From Nocardioides sp. 503 (GTDB lineage Bacteria > Actinomycetota > Actinomycetes > Propionibacteriales > Nocardioidaceae), in the NCBI RefSeq assembly GCF_004522095.1, contig NZ_SPUI01000011.1:1-64000 (forward strand): a DNA stretch of 64,000 nucleotides, read 5' to 3'. Under the pieces are notes generated by a model, which saw only the letters and a program-made list of their open reading frames with translations, did no database searches and had not been told where the DNA came from. This document shows, piece after piece, positions 35,554 through 44,033 of this stretch. The translations under genes were made by a program, and so were the position numbers. How positions within the stretch are numbered: the stretch's first letter is position 1; every line of letters begins with the position of its first letter.

Positions 35554-37145
35554 CGGGTCTCCTCCGTCTCGACGCCTCGGGTGCGCGACGTCGCCGCGAT
35601 GGCGTCGCGGTCGTCGTCACGGCGCCCGTCTCGGGGCCCGTCGCGAGGCTCCCGCGTCTCCTCGCGCAACGCCTTCACCCAGCAGTAGGCCACGCCCACG
35701 AGGACGATCGTGAACGGCACCGAACCCAGCACCGCCGCCTGCTGCAGGGCGGGGAGACCGCCGACCAGCAGCATCGCGCAGGCGATGCCGCCCATCAGGA
35801 CCCCGAGCACGACGACGACGAGCTTGGGCGGGGTGAGCGAGCCGCGGGTGGCCAGGGTCGCCATCACGACCGCGGCCGCGTCGGCGCCGCTGATGAAGAA
35901 CAGCGCGATCAGCAGGATGCACAGCGCGGAGCTGAGCATCGGCAGCGGAAGGACGTCGAGCGCGGTGAAGAGCGACAGCTCCGGGGTGTCCAAGCCGCTC
36001 AGGAAGTCGGCCTTGCCGCCGCGCTGGAGCTCGATGCCGGTCCCACCGACGATCGCGAACCAGAAGAAGCCGAAGCCCGTGGGCGCCGCGACGACACCGA
36101 CGATGAACTCCCGGATGGTCCGGCCACGGGAGATGCGCGCGACGAACATGCCCACGAACGGCGCCCAGGAGACCCACCAGGACCAGTAGAAGATCGTCCA
36201 GGTGGACATCCACTCCTCGTCACCGACGCCGGTCTGCAGCGACATCGGGAGCACCTGGATGACGTAGTTGCCGATCGACTCGATGCCGTTGGAGATCACC
36301 AGGACCGTGGAGCCGCCCACGACGAGGAAGAAGACGAAGAGCCCGATCGTCGCGAACGAGCCCAGGTTGGCCAGGTAGTTGATCCCCTTCTCGACGCCCG
36401 ACGTGGCCGAGAGGAGGAAGAGCGCGGTGACGACGACGATGATCAGCACCGCGACGCCGTCCTCCTTCGGTACGTCGAAGAGGTAGTTCAGGCCGCTGTT
36501 GAGCTGCAGGCCGTTGAGGCCGAGCGCGGTGGCGGTGCCGAAGAGGGTCGCGACGATCGCCAGCGCGTCGATGAGCCGGCCGATCGGCCGGGTGGACGCG
36601 TCGGGCCCGAGGATCGGGGAGAAGGTCGAGCTGACCAGGATCGGCTGGTTCTTGCGGTAGCCGAAGTAGGCCATGGCGCCGCCCATGACGGCGTACATCG
36701 CCCAGCCGTTGAAGCCCCAGTGGAAGTAGGTGTAGCGCAGCGCGGTGAGCGCCGCCTCCTCGCTCTGCGGCTCGGCCAGCCCGTGGGGCGGGGTGTTCCA
36801 GTGGGCGATCGGCTCGGAGATGCCGTAGAAGAGCAGCCCGGCGCCCAGGCCCGCGGCGAACATCATCGAGACCCACGAGAACGTCTTGAAGTCGGGTCGC
36901 GAGTCGTCCGGCCCCAGCCGGATGCGGCCCCACGGCGAGACCGCCAGCACCACGCAGAGGACCAGGACACCGGTGGCGACCAGGATGAACGCCCAGCCGA
37001 AGTTGCCGACGACCCAGCCGAGCGTGGTGTCCATGACCGACTTCAGGCCCGTCGGACTGGCCAGTCCCCAACCCACGAAGACCGCGATCAGGACCGCCGA
37101 CCCCCAGAACACCGCAGGGTCGACGTCCTTCAGGTACCGCTTCAT
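35550..37145 (-). CDS. BCCT family betaine/carnitine/choline transporter
   Basis: The protein has 531 residues and about twelve transmembrane segments. The BCCT signature is in FYWSWWVSWAPFVGMFVARI (about 312-331), which includes the tryptophan box that binds trimethylammonium groups. An arginine/aspartate-rich cytosolic tail of about 35 residues follows the last helix and may sense stress. ATG 37145 (MKRYLKDVDP) is preferred over upstream GTG/ATG codons, with GGGAG upstream. It should import glycine betaine or a relative by sodium or proton symport. Confidence 0.93.
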   Translation of the reverse strand: MKRYLKDVDPAVFWGSAVLIAVFVGWGLASPTGLKSVMDTTLGWVVGNFGWAFILVATGVLVLCVVLAVSPWGRIRLGPDDSRPDFKTFSWVSMMFAAGLGAGLLFYGISEPIAHWNTPPHGLAEPQSEEAALTALRYTYFHWGFNGWAMYAVMGGAMAYFGYRKNQPILVSSTFSPILGPDASTRPIGRLIDALAIVATLFGTATALGLNGLQLNSGLNYLFDVPKEDGVAVLIIVVVTALFLLSATSGVEKGINYLANLGSFATIGLFVFFLVVGGSTVLVISNGIESIGNYVIQVLPMSLQTGVGDEEWMSTWTIFYWSWWVSWAPFVGMFVARISRGRTIREFIVGVVAAPTGFGFFWFAIVGGTGIELQRGGKADFLSGLDTPELSLFTALDVLPLPMLSSALCILLIALFFISGADAAAVVMATLATRGSLTPPKLVVVVLGVLMGGIACAMLLVGGLPALQQAAVLGSVPFTIVLVGVAYCWVKALREETREPRDGPRDGRRDDDRDAIAATSRTRGVETEETR

Positions 37146-37280
37146 CCGTGCTCCCAGAGCGTCACGTCCCGGGGCCGGTCGGACCCGAGTGGCGACCACC
37201 CTGGTCGGGCCGCCCATGGGTGTCAATGCGACACCGCGGTCATGACCGGTAGGCGTTGCCTATCGCTCGCGCACGCGCGG

Positions 37281-38321
37281 TCAGCCGATGTCGGCGAGGT
37301 CGAGCACGAACCGGTAGCGCACGTCGTTGCGCTCCAGCCGGTCGAGCGCGGTCGCGACCTGGCGCGACGGCAGCACCTCCACGTCGGCGGTGATCCCGTG
37401 CTCGCCGCAGAAGTCGAGCAGCTCCTGGGTGGCCGGTCGCCCCCCGCTGCCGCTCGAGCTCAGGCGCTTGCGACCGATGAGCAGCGCGAGCGTCTCGACC
37501 GTGACGGGGCCCAGGTGGCCCACCGAGCAGAGGGTGCCGTCCATGGCCACCGCTGCGAGGTAGGGCCCGAGGTCGTGCGCCGCCGAGACCGTGTCGATGA
37601 CGAGCTCCAGCGAGCCCGCGACCCGGGCCATGTCCTGCTCGTCGGTCGAGACGACGACGTCGTCGGCGCCGAGCGCGCGGGCGTCGTCGGCCTTGCGGGG
37701 CGAGGTCGTGAAGACGGTGACCTTCGCGCCGAGGGCGTGAGCGAGCTTGACCGCGAGGTGGCCCAGGCCGCCGAGCCCGACCACGCCGACCGTCGTGCCC
37801 TCGCCGACGCCCCAGCGCCGCAGCGGCTCCCAGACGGTGATGCCGGCGCACATCAGCGGCGCCACGGCGGCGGGGTCGAGGCCCGCCGGGCGGCGGTAGA
37901 CGAACCGCTCGCGCACGACGTACTCGGCGGAGTAGCCGCCGCTCGTCACGGTGCCGTCGATGGTGTCGCGGCCGCCGTAGGTGAGCGTGGGGTACTCGAC
38001 GCAGAAGTTCTCCTGCCCGAGCTCGCACATCGGGCAGACCCCACAGGAGTCGACGATGTTGCCCACGGCGACCGGGTCGCCGACCGCGTACGTCGTCACC
38101 TCGCTGCCGACCGCCGCGACCTCGCCCACGAACTCGTGGCCCGGGACGACGGGGAAGGCGCCGGCGTCCTGGGCGTGCAGCGCGTGCAGGTCGGTGTGGC
38201 AGACGCCGCAGTGGGTGACCCGCACCGCCACGTCGTCGGGTCGCAGGTCGCGCCGCTGGATGGCGACGAGCGCGAGCGGCGCCCCCGGAGCGGCTGACTG
38301 GTAGGCCTGGGTCTCGCGCAT
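37281..38321 (-). CDS. Zinc-dependent NAD(P) alcohol dehydrogenase (YahK/CAD-like aldehyde reductase)
   Basis: The protein has 346 residues, MDR family. THCGVCHTDLH (about 36-46) and PGHEFVGE (about 60-67) give the catalytic zinc ligands. CGVCPMCELGQENFC (about 92-106) is the structural zinc site. GLGGLGHLAVKLAHALG (about 182-198) binds the cofactor, and the SSSGSGG segment replaces the usual loop. Members reduce a wide range of aldehydes. The divergent TetR gene and two operator copies in between indicate repression by that regulator, with induction likely by an aldehyde or a toxic compound. Confidence 0.9.
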   Translation of the reverse strand: MRETQAYQSAAPGAPLALVAIQRRDLRPDDVAVRVTHCGVCHTDLHALHAQDAGAFPVVPGHEFVGEVAAVGSEVTTYAVGDPVAVGNIVDSCGVCPMCELGQENFCVEYPTLTYGGRDTIDGTVTSGGYSAEYVVRERFVYRRPAGLDPAAVAPLMCAGITVWEPLRRWGVGEGTTVGVVGLGGLGHLAVKLAHALGAKVTVFTTSPRKADDARALGADDVVVSTDEQDMARVAGSLELVIDTVSAAHDLGPYLAAVAMDGTLCSVGHLGPVTVETLALLIGRKRLSSSGSGGRPATQELLDFCGEHGITADVEVLPSRQVATALDRLERNDVRYRFVLDLADIG

Positions 38322-38336
38322 GGTGTCCCCTTGAAC

Positions 38337-38406
38337 AAACAGACTGGTTGGTTGGTTCCTCTACTCAAGCACGCCGACTGGCGGATTCCAAACCGACCGG
38401 TTGGTA
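38337..38406. promoter_or_regulatory. Twin TetR operators between ADH and tetR
   Basis: Two related 17-bp sites, at 38337-38353 and 38390-38406, share AAACNGACYGGTTGGTW. The second contains the perfect palindrome AACCGACCGGTT. Their starts are 53 bp apart, about five helical turns. The right site lies 10 bp from the tetR start and the left one 15 bp from the ADH start, so the regulator probably represses both genes. Confidence 0.65.
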
Positions 38407-38416
38407 ACCTGAGCCC

Positions 38417-39022
38417 ATGACCCCGTCCGATCCCATCGCCGCGGCGACGCCCAAGGGCGAGGCCACGCGCCGGCGGATCATGGAGGCGGCGATGACGGAG
38501 TTCGCCCAGCACGGCATCGCCGGGGCGCGCGTCGACCGGATCGCCGCGGCCGCGAGCTCCAACAAGGCGCAGCTCTACGCCTACTTCGGCAGCAAGGACC
38601 GGCTCTTCGACACCGTCTTCCGCGCCTCGCTCGAGCGCATCGTCGAGGTCGTCCCGATCTCCGCCGAGGACCTCGCCGACTGGGCCGTGCGCCTCTACGA
38701 CGAGTACCTCGCCCACCCCGAGCTGATCCGGCTCGCCACGTGGTCCCGCCTCGAGCGGCGCCCCACCGGGCACCTGACCGAGGACCGCCTGGACGAGGCG
38801 AAGCTGGCGGCGATCGCCTCGGCCCAGGAGTCGGGCGGGATCCGCGCGCTCCCCGGGGCGGAGCCGTTCGACGTCATGGCGATGGTGATCTCCATGTCGA
38901 TGGCCTGGTCGCCGGTCAGCAACGTCTACGCCGCCACGGCCGCCGAGCCGGCCCGCGTCCACCGGCAGCGGCGCGAGCTGCTGCGCGAGTCCGTCCGGCG
39001 CGTGTTCTCGACCGACGACTGA
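38417..39022 (+). CDS. TetR family repressor
   Basis: The protein has 201 residues. The N-terminal helix-turn-helix lies at about 17-62 (RRRIMEAAMTEFAQHGIAGARVDRIAAAA, then KAQLYAYFGSKDRLFD). The C-terminal part carries a TetR-type ligand domain with about nine helices. The gene is divergent from the alcohol dehydrogenase and is preceded by two operator copies. It probably represses itself and the dehydrogenase until an inducer binds. Confidence 0.92.
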   Translation: MTPSDPIAAATPKGEATRRRIMEAAMTEFAQHGIAGARVDRIAAAASSNKAQLYAYFGSKDRLFDTVFRASLERIVEVVPISAEDLADWAVRLYDEYLAHPELIRLATWSRLERRPTGHLTEDRLDEAKLAAIASAQESGGIRALPGAEPFDVMAMVISMSMAWSPVSNVYAATAAEPARVHRQRRELLRESVRRVFSTDD

Positions 39023-39047
39023 GCCGGCTGAGCCGGCTGAGCTGGGC

Positions 39048-39479
39048 TCAGCCCATCGAGTGGAGGCGCTCGGGGGTGATCGTGAGGACGAGGCGCTGCT
39101 GGTCGCGTCCGCCGTACCAGGGGTAGGGAGCGCCGGTGTAGCGCTGGGCGAGCAGCTCGATGTGCTCGGCCCCGCCGTCGGTCGTCGCGCGGGTGACCAC
39201 GCCCCGGACCTCGTGGTAGCGACTCGGGTTGGCCGGGTCGGACACGGCCAGCGAGACCCGCGGGTCGCGGGCGACGTTGCGCGCCTTCTGGTGGGTCGTG
39301 ACCGTGTTGACCAGGACGTGCGCACCCTCGGCGTCCACGTCGACCCAGGTCTGGGTGAGCTGCGGCGACCCGTCAGGCATCGTCGTGGCGAGGTAGCAGG
39401 TGGCGCCCGAGCGCAGCAGGCCCACCAGCTCGTCGGGCAGCGGAACGGCGGACGGAGACGTCGGCGAGGGGGAGCTCAT
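39048..39479 (-). CDS. PPOX-class flavin/F420-binding protein
   Basis: The protein has 143 residues with a split beta-barrel. CYLATTMPDGSPQLTQTWVDVD (about 28-49) and the KARNVARDPRVSLAV block (about 65-79) are typical of the TIGR03618-type F420-dependent branch of the pyridoxamine phosphate oxidase superfamily. Such enzymes reduce varied small molecules. ATG 39479 fits. The gene is on its own, 59 bp from the start of the next divergent gene. Confidence 0.85.
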   Translation of the reverse strand: MSSPSPTSPSAVPLPDELVGLLRSGATCYLATTMPDGSPQLTQTWVDVDAEGAHVLVNTVTTHQKARNVARDPRVSLAVSDPANPSRYHEVRGVVTRATTDGGAEHIELLAQRYTGAPYPWYGGRDQQRLVLTITPERLHSMG

Positions 39480-39538
39480 GGACCCATGCTGTCCGACGGG
39501 TGGGGAGACTGTCGGCGCCCGGCCCTACCGTCCCGGGC

Positions 39539-40021
39539 ATGACCACCTCCCAGCACGACTTCGACTTCATCCTCGGGCGCTGGACCGTCACGAACCGCAA
39601 GCTCGCCGACGTCACGGACCCCGACTGCGACCGGTGGGTGGAGTTCGAGGCGACCAGCCACGCCGCTCCGGTGCTGGGCGGGGTCGGCCACCTCGACCAG
39701 ATGAGCGTGCCCGCTCCGGCCGACGGGGCCCCGCCGTTCGAGGCGCTGACCCTGCGCCTGTTCGACCCTCAGGAGCACCTCTGGCGGATCTGGTGGAGCT
39801 CCTCGCGGGTCCCGGGCGTGCTGGACACCCCGATGGTCGGCGGGTTCGACGGCCCTGACGGCGTCTTCGAGGCCGACGACACGGTCGCCGGCCGGCCCAC
39901 CCGGCTGCGCTTCGACTGGTCGGCCGCCGACCCCGAGCACCCGCGCTGGCAGCAGCACTTCTCCTACGACGGCGGTGCCACCTGGGCGCTCAACTGGGAG
40001 ATGCTCTTCACCCGCGCATGA
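39539..40021 (+). CDS. DUF1579-like conserved protein
   Basis: The protein has 160 residues. It opens HDFDFILGRWTVTNRKLADV, like the lipocalin-type DUF1579 family, and contains RIWWSSSRVPGVLDTPMVGGF (about 81-101). Three tryptophans in the middle and the repeated beta-strand pattern suggest a small beta-barrel that binds a hydrophobic ligand. No catalytic residues can be assigned. ATG 39539 is preferred over an upstream in-frame codon at 39500 because it fits the family start. Confidence 0.7.
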   Translation: MTTSQHDFDFILGRWTVTNRKLADVTDPDCDRWVEFEATSHAAPVLGGVGHLDQMSVPAPADGAPPFEALTLRLFDPQEHLWRIWWSSSRVPGVLDTPMVGGFDGPDGVFEADDTVAGRPTRLRFDWSAADPEHPRWQQHFSYDGGATWALNWEMLFTRA

Positions 40022-40102
40022 TCCTCGGTCACACTCGGCCCGCCCCGTGCGTCAAGGCAGTGACAGGCCGGCGACGGCCAGCAACAGGGCAGTGAGGGAA
40101 GG

Positions 40103-40948
40103 GTGGACACCGTGGACCGGACCGAGGAGTTCGAGGCGGAGCGGCCGCGCCTGGTGGGGATCGCGAGCCGGGTGCTCGGCGACCCCAGCGAGGCGCAGGA
40201 CGTCGTGCAGCAGGCGTGGCTGCGCCTGCACGGCACGGACACCGAGATCGACAACCTGCCGGCCTGGCTCACGACCGTGACCACGCGGCTGTGCCTGGAC
40301 CGGCTGCGCTCCCGCACCCCCGTGCCCGTCGACGACCTCGACCCCGGGGAGACCGTCGGCGACCCGGCCGACGAGGTGGCGCTGGCCGACACCGTGGGGC
40401 TGGCCCTCAACGTCGTGCTCGAGCGGCTCTCCCCGCGGGAGCGGGTCGCCTTCGTGCTGCACGACAGCTTCGGCTTCGAGTTCCCGACGATCGCCTCCGT
40501 CCTCGACACCACACCGGCGGCCGCCCGCAAGCTGGCGTCGCGGGCCCGCGCCAAGGTCGCCCAGCCGGCCGCCGACGACCGGCTCGCCGACTGGGAGGTC
40601 GTCGACGCCTTCATGGCCGCCGCCAAGAACGGCGAGTTCGACCGGCTGCTGCGGATGCTGGCGCCCGACGCCACCGTGTCCGCCGACGACGCGGCCGTCC
40701 TCGCCGGCACCCCCGAGCGCATCGAGGGCCGCGACGAGGTGGCGACGTTCTTCAACGGCAGCGCCCAGGCCGCGCTGCCGGTCTTCGTCGGCGAGCGCCC
40801 CGGCACCGCGTGGTTCCACCTCGGCGAGGCCAAGGTGGTCTTCGACTTCACCGTCGCCGACGGCCTCGTGCGCGCCATCACCTTCCGCGCCGCGCCCGAC
40901 GTGCTCGCGCGCGTCGTGCGTCGCGACGGCGGCCGGAGCCGGGGCTGA
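40103..40948 (+). CDS. ECF41-type RNA polymerase sigma factor with SnoaL-like C-terminus
   Basis: The protein has 281 residues. Sigma region 2 (RPRLVGIASRVLGDPSEAQDVVQQAWLRL, about 14-42) and region 4 (SPRERVAFVLHDSFGFEFPTIA, about 108-129) are followed by a SnoaL-like domain (about 165-275). This fusion defines ECF41 factors, where the C-terminal domain controls activity in place of an anti-sigma factor. Two genes follow within 350 bp, a DUF1059-like small protein and a NAD-dependent epimerase, and may be targets or co-transcribed. The GTG start at 40103 follows GAGGGAAG. Confidence 0.92.
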   Translation: MDTVDRTEEFEAERPRLVGIASRVLGDPSEAQDVVQQAWLRLHGTDTEIDNLPAWLTTVTTRLCLDRLRSRTPVPVDDLDPGETVGDPADEVALADTVGLALNVVLERLSPRERVAFVLHDSFGFEFPTIASVLDTTPAAARKLASRARAKVAQPAADDRLADWEVVDAFMAAAKNGEFDRLLRMLAPDATVSADDAAVLAGTPERIEGRDEVATFFNGSAQAALPVFVGERPGTAWFHLGEAKVVFDFTVADGLVRAITFRAAPDVLARVVRRDGGRSRG

Positions 40949-41009
40949 GCCGTCACACCGGCGACGTCCCGCGCGTCGGCAACCTGCAACCCCATCGAAG
41001 GAGAGCCCC

Positions 41010-41246
41010 ATGAAGACCATGACCTGCCGCGACCTCGGCGGCCCGTGCGACCTCGCCCACCACGGCGAGAGCGCCGACGACGTCATCAACGCCCAGGACC
41101 GGCACCTCAAGGAGGCCGAGAAGGCCGGCGACGCCTCGCACCAGGAGGCCCGCGACGCCATGAAGAGCCGGTGGCGCCACCCCAAGCGGTCGCTCGGCTG
41201 GTACCGCGACACCAAGCAGGCCTTCGCCGACCGCCCCGAGGACTGA
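41010..41246 (+). CDS. Small DUF1059-like protein
   Basis: The protein has 78 residues. The opening MTCRDLGGPCDLAHHGESADDVI resembles the DUF1059 family, with two cysteines and two histidines in the first 20 residues that may bind metal. The rest is a lysine/arginine-rich helix. A GAAGGAGAG ribosome site is upstream of ATG 41010. It follows the ECF41 gene by 61 bp. The function is unknown. Confidence 0.8.
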   Translation: MKTMTCRDLGGPCDLAHHGESADDVINAQDRHLKEAEKAGDASHQEARDAMKSRWRHPKRSLGWYRDTKQAFADRPED

Positions 41247-41297
41247 GCCCCGTCGCCCCCGGACGGCGCCTTGAGCGGGCGTGCCAGGGTGGAGCGC

Positions 41298-42218
41298 ATG
41301 ACGCAGCGTCCTGAGTCCCCCTCCCCCGTCGTCGTCGTCACCGGGGCCAACGGCCTGGTCGGCGCGCGCACCTGCGCGGCCCTGGTCGAGCGCGGCGCGA
41401 CCGTCCGCGCCGTCGTACGGCGGTCCGGTGCGGCGCCCGCGCTGGCCGGCGTCGAGGAGTGGGTGGGCGAGCTCGACGACCCGGCCTTCGCGGCCACGGT
41501 CGTCGGCGGGGCCGACGCGGTCGTCACCACCGTGCACCCGATGGGCAGCGACCACGAGACCCAGCACCGCGTCGGCGTGGAGGGCACCGCGGCGATCGCC
41601 CGGACCGCGGCCGACGCCGGCGTGGCCCGGCTGGTCCACGTGTCCACGGGCGCGGTCTACGACCGGGCTCCGGGCGACCGCGACGTCGACGAGTCCTCGC
41701 CGCTCGCGCCCGACGACGCCGGGGACTACCCGGTCACCAAGCGCGACGCCGACCTCGCGCTGGGCGGGGTGGAGGGGCTGACCCGGGTGCTGCTGCGCCC
41801 GCCGGCCATCCTCGGCGCCGGCGAGACGTCCGTGTGGAACTCCCTGCGTCCGGCCGCGATGCGCGAGCAGGAGCAGGCGCGTCACGCCGTGCCGCACCAG
41901 ACGTTCCCGTGGGTGCACGTCGACGACCTCGCCGCCTTCGCCGCCGACGTGGCCACCGGCGCGGTCGCGACGAGCGACGACCCGGCGACGGGGCCGGTCG
42001 AGGGCGGCTGCACCCCCGTCAACGTCGCGGGCGGGTCGGCCACCCAGCGCGACTACCTCGAGACTGTGACGCGCGCCGTGGGCGTCGAGCCGGTGTGGGA
42101 CGACCACGACGCCTGGACGGGACGCTACGTCGCCGACCGCGCCCGCGCCTGGGGCTGGACCCCGCAGGTCGACCTGGCTCAGGCGCTGGCCGAGATCGAG
42201 GACGGACTGCGCGGCTAG
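41298..42218 (+). CDS. NAD-dependent epimerase/dehydratase family protein
   Basis: The protein has 306 residues, extended SDR. TGANGLVGART (about 16-26) is the cofactor motif; the catalytic YPVTK motif is at about 147-151. PWVHVDDLAAF (about 204-214) is typical of the family. ATG 41298 is chosen with GGAG upstream. The stop codon overlaps that of the convergent PLP enzyme as CTAG. The substrate is unknown; ECF41 neighbours are often oxidoreductases. Confidence 0.88.
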   Translation: MTQRPESPSPVVVVTGANGLVGARTCAALVERGATVRAVVRRSGAAPALAGVEEWVGELDDPAFAATVVGGADAVVTTVHPMGSDHETQHRVGVEGTAAIARTAADAGVARLVHVSTGAVYDRAPGDRDVDESSPLAPDDAGDYPVTKRDADLALGGVEGLTRVLLRPPAILGAGETSVWNSLRPAAMREQEQARHAVPHQTFPWVHVDDLAAFAADVATGAVATSDDPATGPVEGGCTPVNVAGGSATQRDYLETVTRAVGVEPVWDDHDAWTGRYVADRARAWGWTPQVDLAQALAEIEDGLRG

Positions 42219-43186
42219 CGCTCCTGTCGGCCGGCCCGCGCGGCCTCGGCGAGCCGGTCGACCGCCTCGGCGTGACCGAACAGCCCCGGCAACCCACCGG
42301 TGTGCACGAGGACGGTGCGCTCCCCCGGCACGACCTCGCCGTCGCGCACGGCGGCGGCGAGCCCGGCCAGGGCGCGGCCGGTGTAGGTCGGCTCCAGCAC
42401 CAGGCCGGTCGTGCGTGCGGCCAGGAGGACGGCGTCCCAGGCGGGCTCGGCCAGCCGGTCGTAGGCGGCACCCACCTGGTCGGTGCGGATGCGCAGCGCC
42501 GGGTCGGGCCCGGCAGACCCGTCGAGCAGGTGGGCGACGGCGGCGTGGGCGTCGGGGACCGCTCCGCAGTGGACGCCCAGGACCTTGTCGGGCCCGAGGG
42601 CCCGGACCAGTCCGGCCATCGTGCCGCCCGAGCCGAGCGCCACGGCCACGTGCCGCAGGTCGGGCACCTGGGCAGCGAGCTCGCGTCCCGCGGCGGTGTA
42701 GCCCTGGACGCTCACGGTCGTGGAGCCGCCGAACGGGACGACGTAGGGCCGGGCGCCGTCGGCGGCGGCCTCGGTGGCGACGCGCTCGGCGGCCGCCTGG
42801 AGCCCGGGTGCGTCGACATCACCGGCCCAGACGACCTCGGCGCCGAACAGCGCGTCGAGCAGCAGGTTGCCCCGGGGCTCGGCAGGCGGCTCGCCGCCGA
42901 GGACCAGCACGACGCGCAGCCCGAGCCGGGCGCCGGCGGCCGCGGTGAGCCGGGCGTGGTTGCTCTGTGCCGCCCCGGTGGTGACGAGGGTGTCGCTCCC
43001 GGCCGCGACGGCCTCGGCGCAGGTCCACTCGAGCTTGCGCACCTTGTTGCCGCCGCCGCCCGGCCCGACCAGGTCGTCGCGCTTGACCAGGAGGTCGCCC
43101 GGCTCGAGCCCCAGCGCGGTGGCGAGACGAGGGGCGGGCTCGACGGGCGTGCGCCACGAGCCGAGGTCGAGCGGGGTCACGGACAT
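42215..43186 (-). CDS. PLP-dependent D-cysteine desulfhydrase/ACC deaminase-like protein
   Basis: The protein has 323 residues, fold type II PLP enzyme. GGGGNKVRKLEW (about 43-54) holds the PLP lysine (K48), the TTGAAQSNHARLTA block (about 69-82) binds phosphate and substrate, and LGSGGTMAGL (about 183-192) is the phosphate cup. The family includes D-cysteine desulfhydrase, ACC deaminase and L-cysteate lyases. It should remove ammonia, and possibly H2S, from a small amino acid. It is isolated and convergent with the epimerase gene. ACC deaminase function cannot be decided without checking active-site residues. Confidence 0.85.
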   Translation of the reverse strand: MSVTPLDLGSWRTPVEPAPRLATALGLEPGDLLVKRDDLVGPGGGGNKVRKLEWTCAEAVAAGSDTLVTTGAAQSNHARLTAAAGARLGLRVVLVLGGEPPAEPRGNLLLDALFGAEVVWAGDVDAPGLQAAAERVATEAAADGARPYVVPFGGSTTVSVQGYTAAGRELAAQVPDLRHVAVALGSGGTMAGLVRALGPDKVLGVHCGAVPDAHAAVAHLLDGSAGPDPALRIRTDQVGAAYDRLAEPAWDAVLLAARTTGLVLEPTYTGRALAGLAAAVRDGEVVPGERTVLVHTGGLPGLFGHAEAVDRLAEAARAGRQER

Positions 43187-43211
43187 CCCCGAGTCGTACC
43201 ACGCGCCTCTT

Positions 43212-44033
43212 TCAGGCGTCGCGGCGGCGCAGCAGGACGTGGGCGAGGGCCAGCAGCGCGCCGGTCTCGAGGGCGAAGACCCCGAAGCCGGTCCAGGGGT
43301 CCAGGAGCGTCGGGTTGAAGGGCACGACCATCGAGACCGCCGAGCCGGCGTTGCCGGGCATCAGCTTGACCAGCCACTCGCCGAAGGTGCCGGGCACCAG
43401 GTTGGCCATGTTGCCCAGGATCAGCATCAGTGCCAGGACGACCGAGATCGTGGCGGCGGTGTGACGCAGCAGGAAGCCGACGGCGACGCTGAACAGGCCG
43501 ATGCCCGCGACGAACAGGCCGCCGCCGAGGACGGCGCGCAGCATGTCGCCCTCCAGCGCGATGCCGATGCCCTCGCGGTCGAGGAACCAGTTGCCGCCGG
43601 CCCACCCGGCCAGCGCCGTGAGGGTGCCGACCACGAACAGGACGACGGTGACGACCAGCGACTTGGCGGCCAGCACCTTGCCACGAGCCGGGACCGCGGC
43701 GAGGCTGCTGCGGATCATGCCGGTGGAGTACTCGGTCGTGACCGCGAGCGCCCCCAGGATCACGGCCGTGATCTGGGCGAACATCATCCCCCAGGTGATG
43801 AACGAGCCCGGGGACTCGTCGGCGTCGCCGCTGGCGAGCCACTCGGCGTTGCCCCAGCAGATCAGGACGGTCAGTCCGGCGCCGAGGACGAAGGTCGCGG
43901 CGAGGGTCCACCAGGTCGAGCGGACGGTGCTGAGCTTGAGCCACTCGCTGCGCAGCACCGCGCCGAAGCCGGGCCCGGACGGCGACGGCTGCGGCGTCGT
44001 GGCGGAGGGGCGCTCCACGGTCGTGGCGGTCAT
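43212..44033 (-). CDS. ABC-2 type transporter permease
   Basis: The protein has 273 residues and six transmembrane segments with large hydrophobic blocks, typical of bacitracin/lantibiotic exporter permeases (NatB/BcrB-like). STGMIRSSLAAVPARGKVLAAK (about 98-119) is the coupling-helix region. The ATG at 44033 overlaps the ATPase stop by 4 bp. The substrate is unknown. Confidence 0.9.
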   Translation of the reverse strand: MTATTVERPSATTPQPSPSGPGFGAVLRSEWLKLSTVRSTWWTLAATFVLGAGLTVLICWGNAEWLASGDADESPGSFITWGMMFAQITAVILGALAVTTEYSTGMIRSSLAAVPARGKVLAAKSLVVTVVLFVVGTLTALAGWAGGNWFLDREGIGIALEGDMLRAVLGGGLFVAGIGLFSVAVGFLLRHTAATISVVLALMLILGNMANLVPGTFGEWLVKLMPGNAGSAVSMVVPFNPTLLDPWTGFGVFALETGALLALAHVLLRRRDA

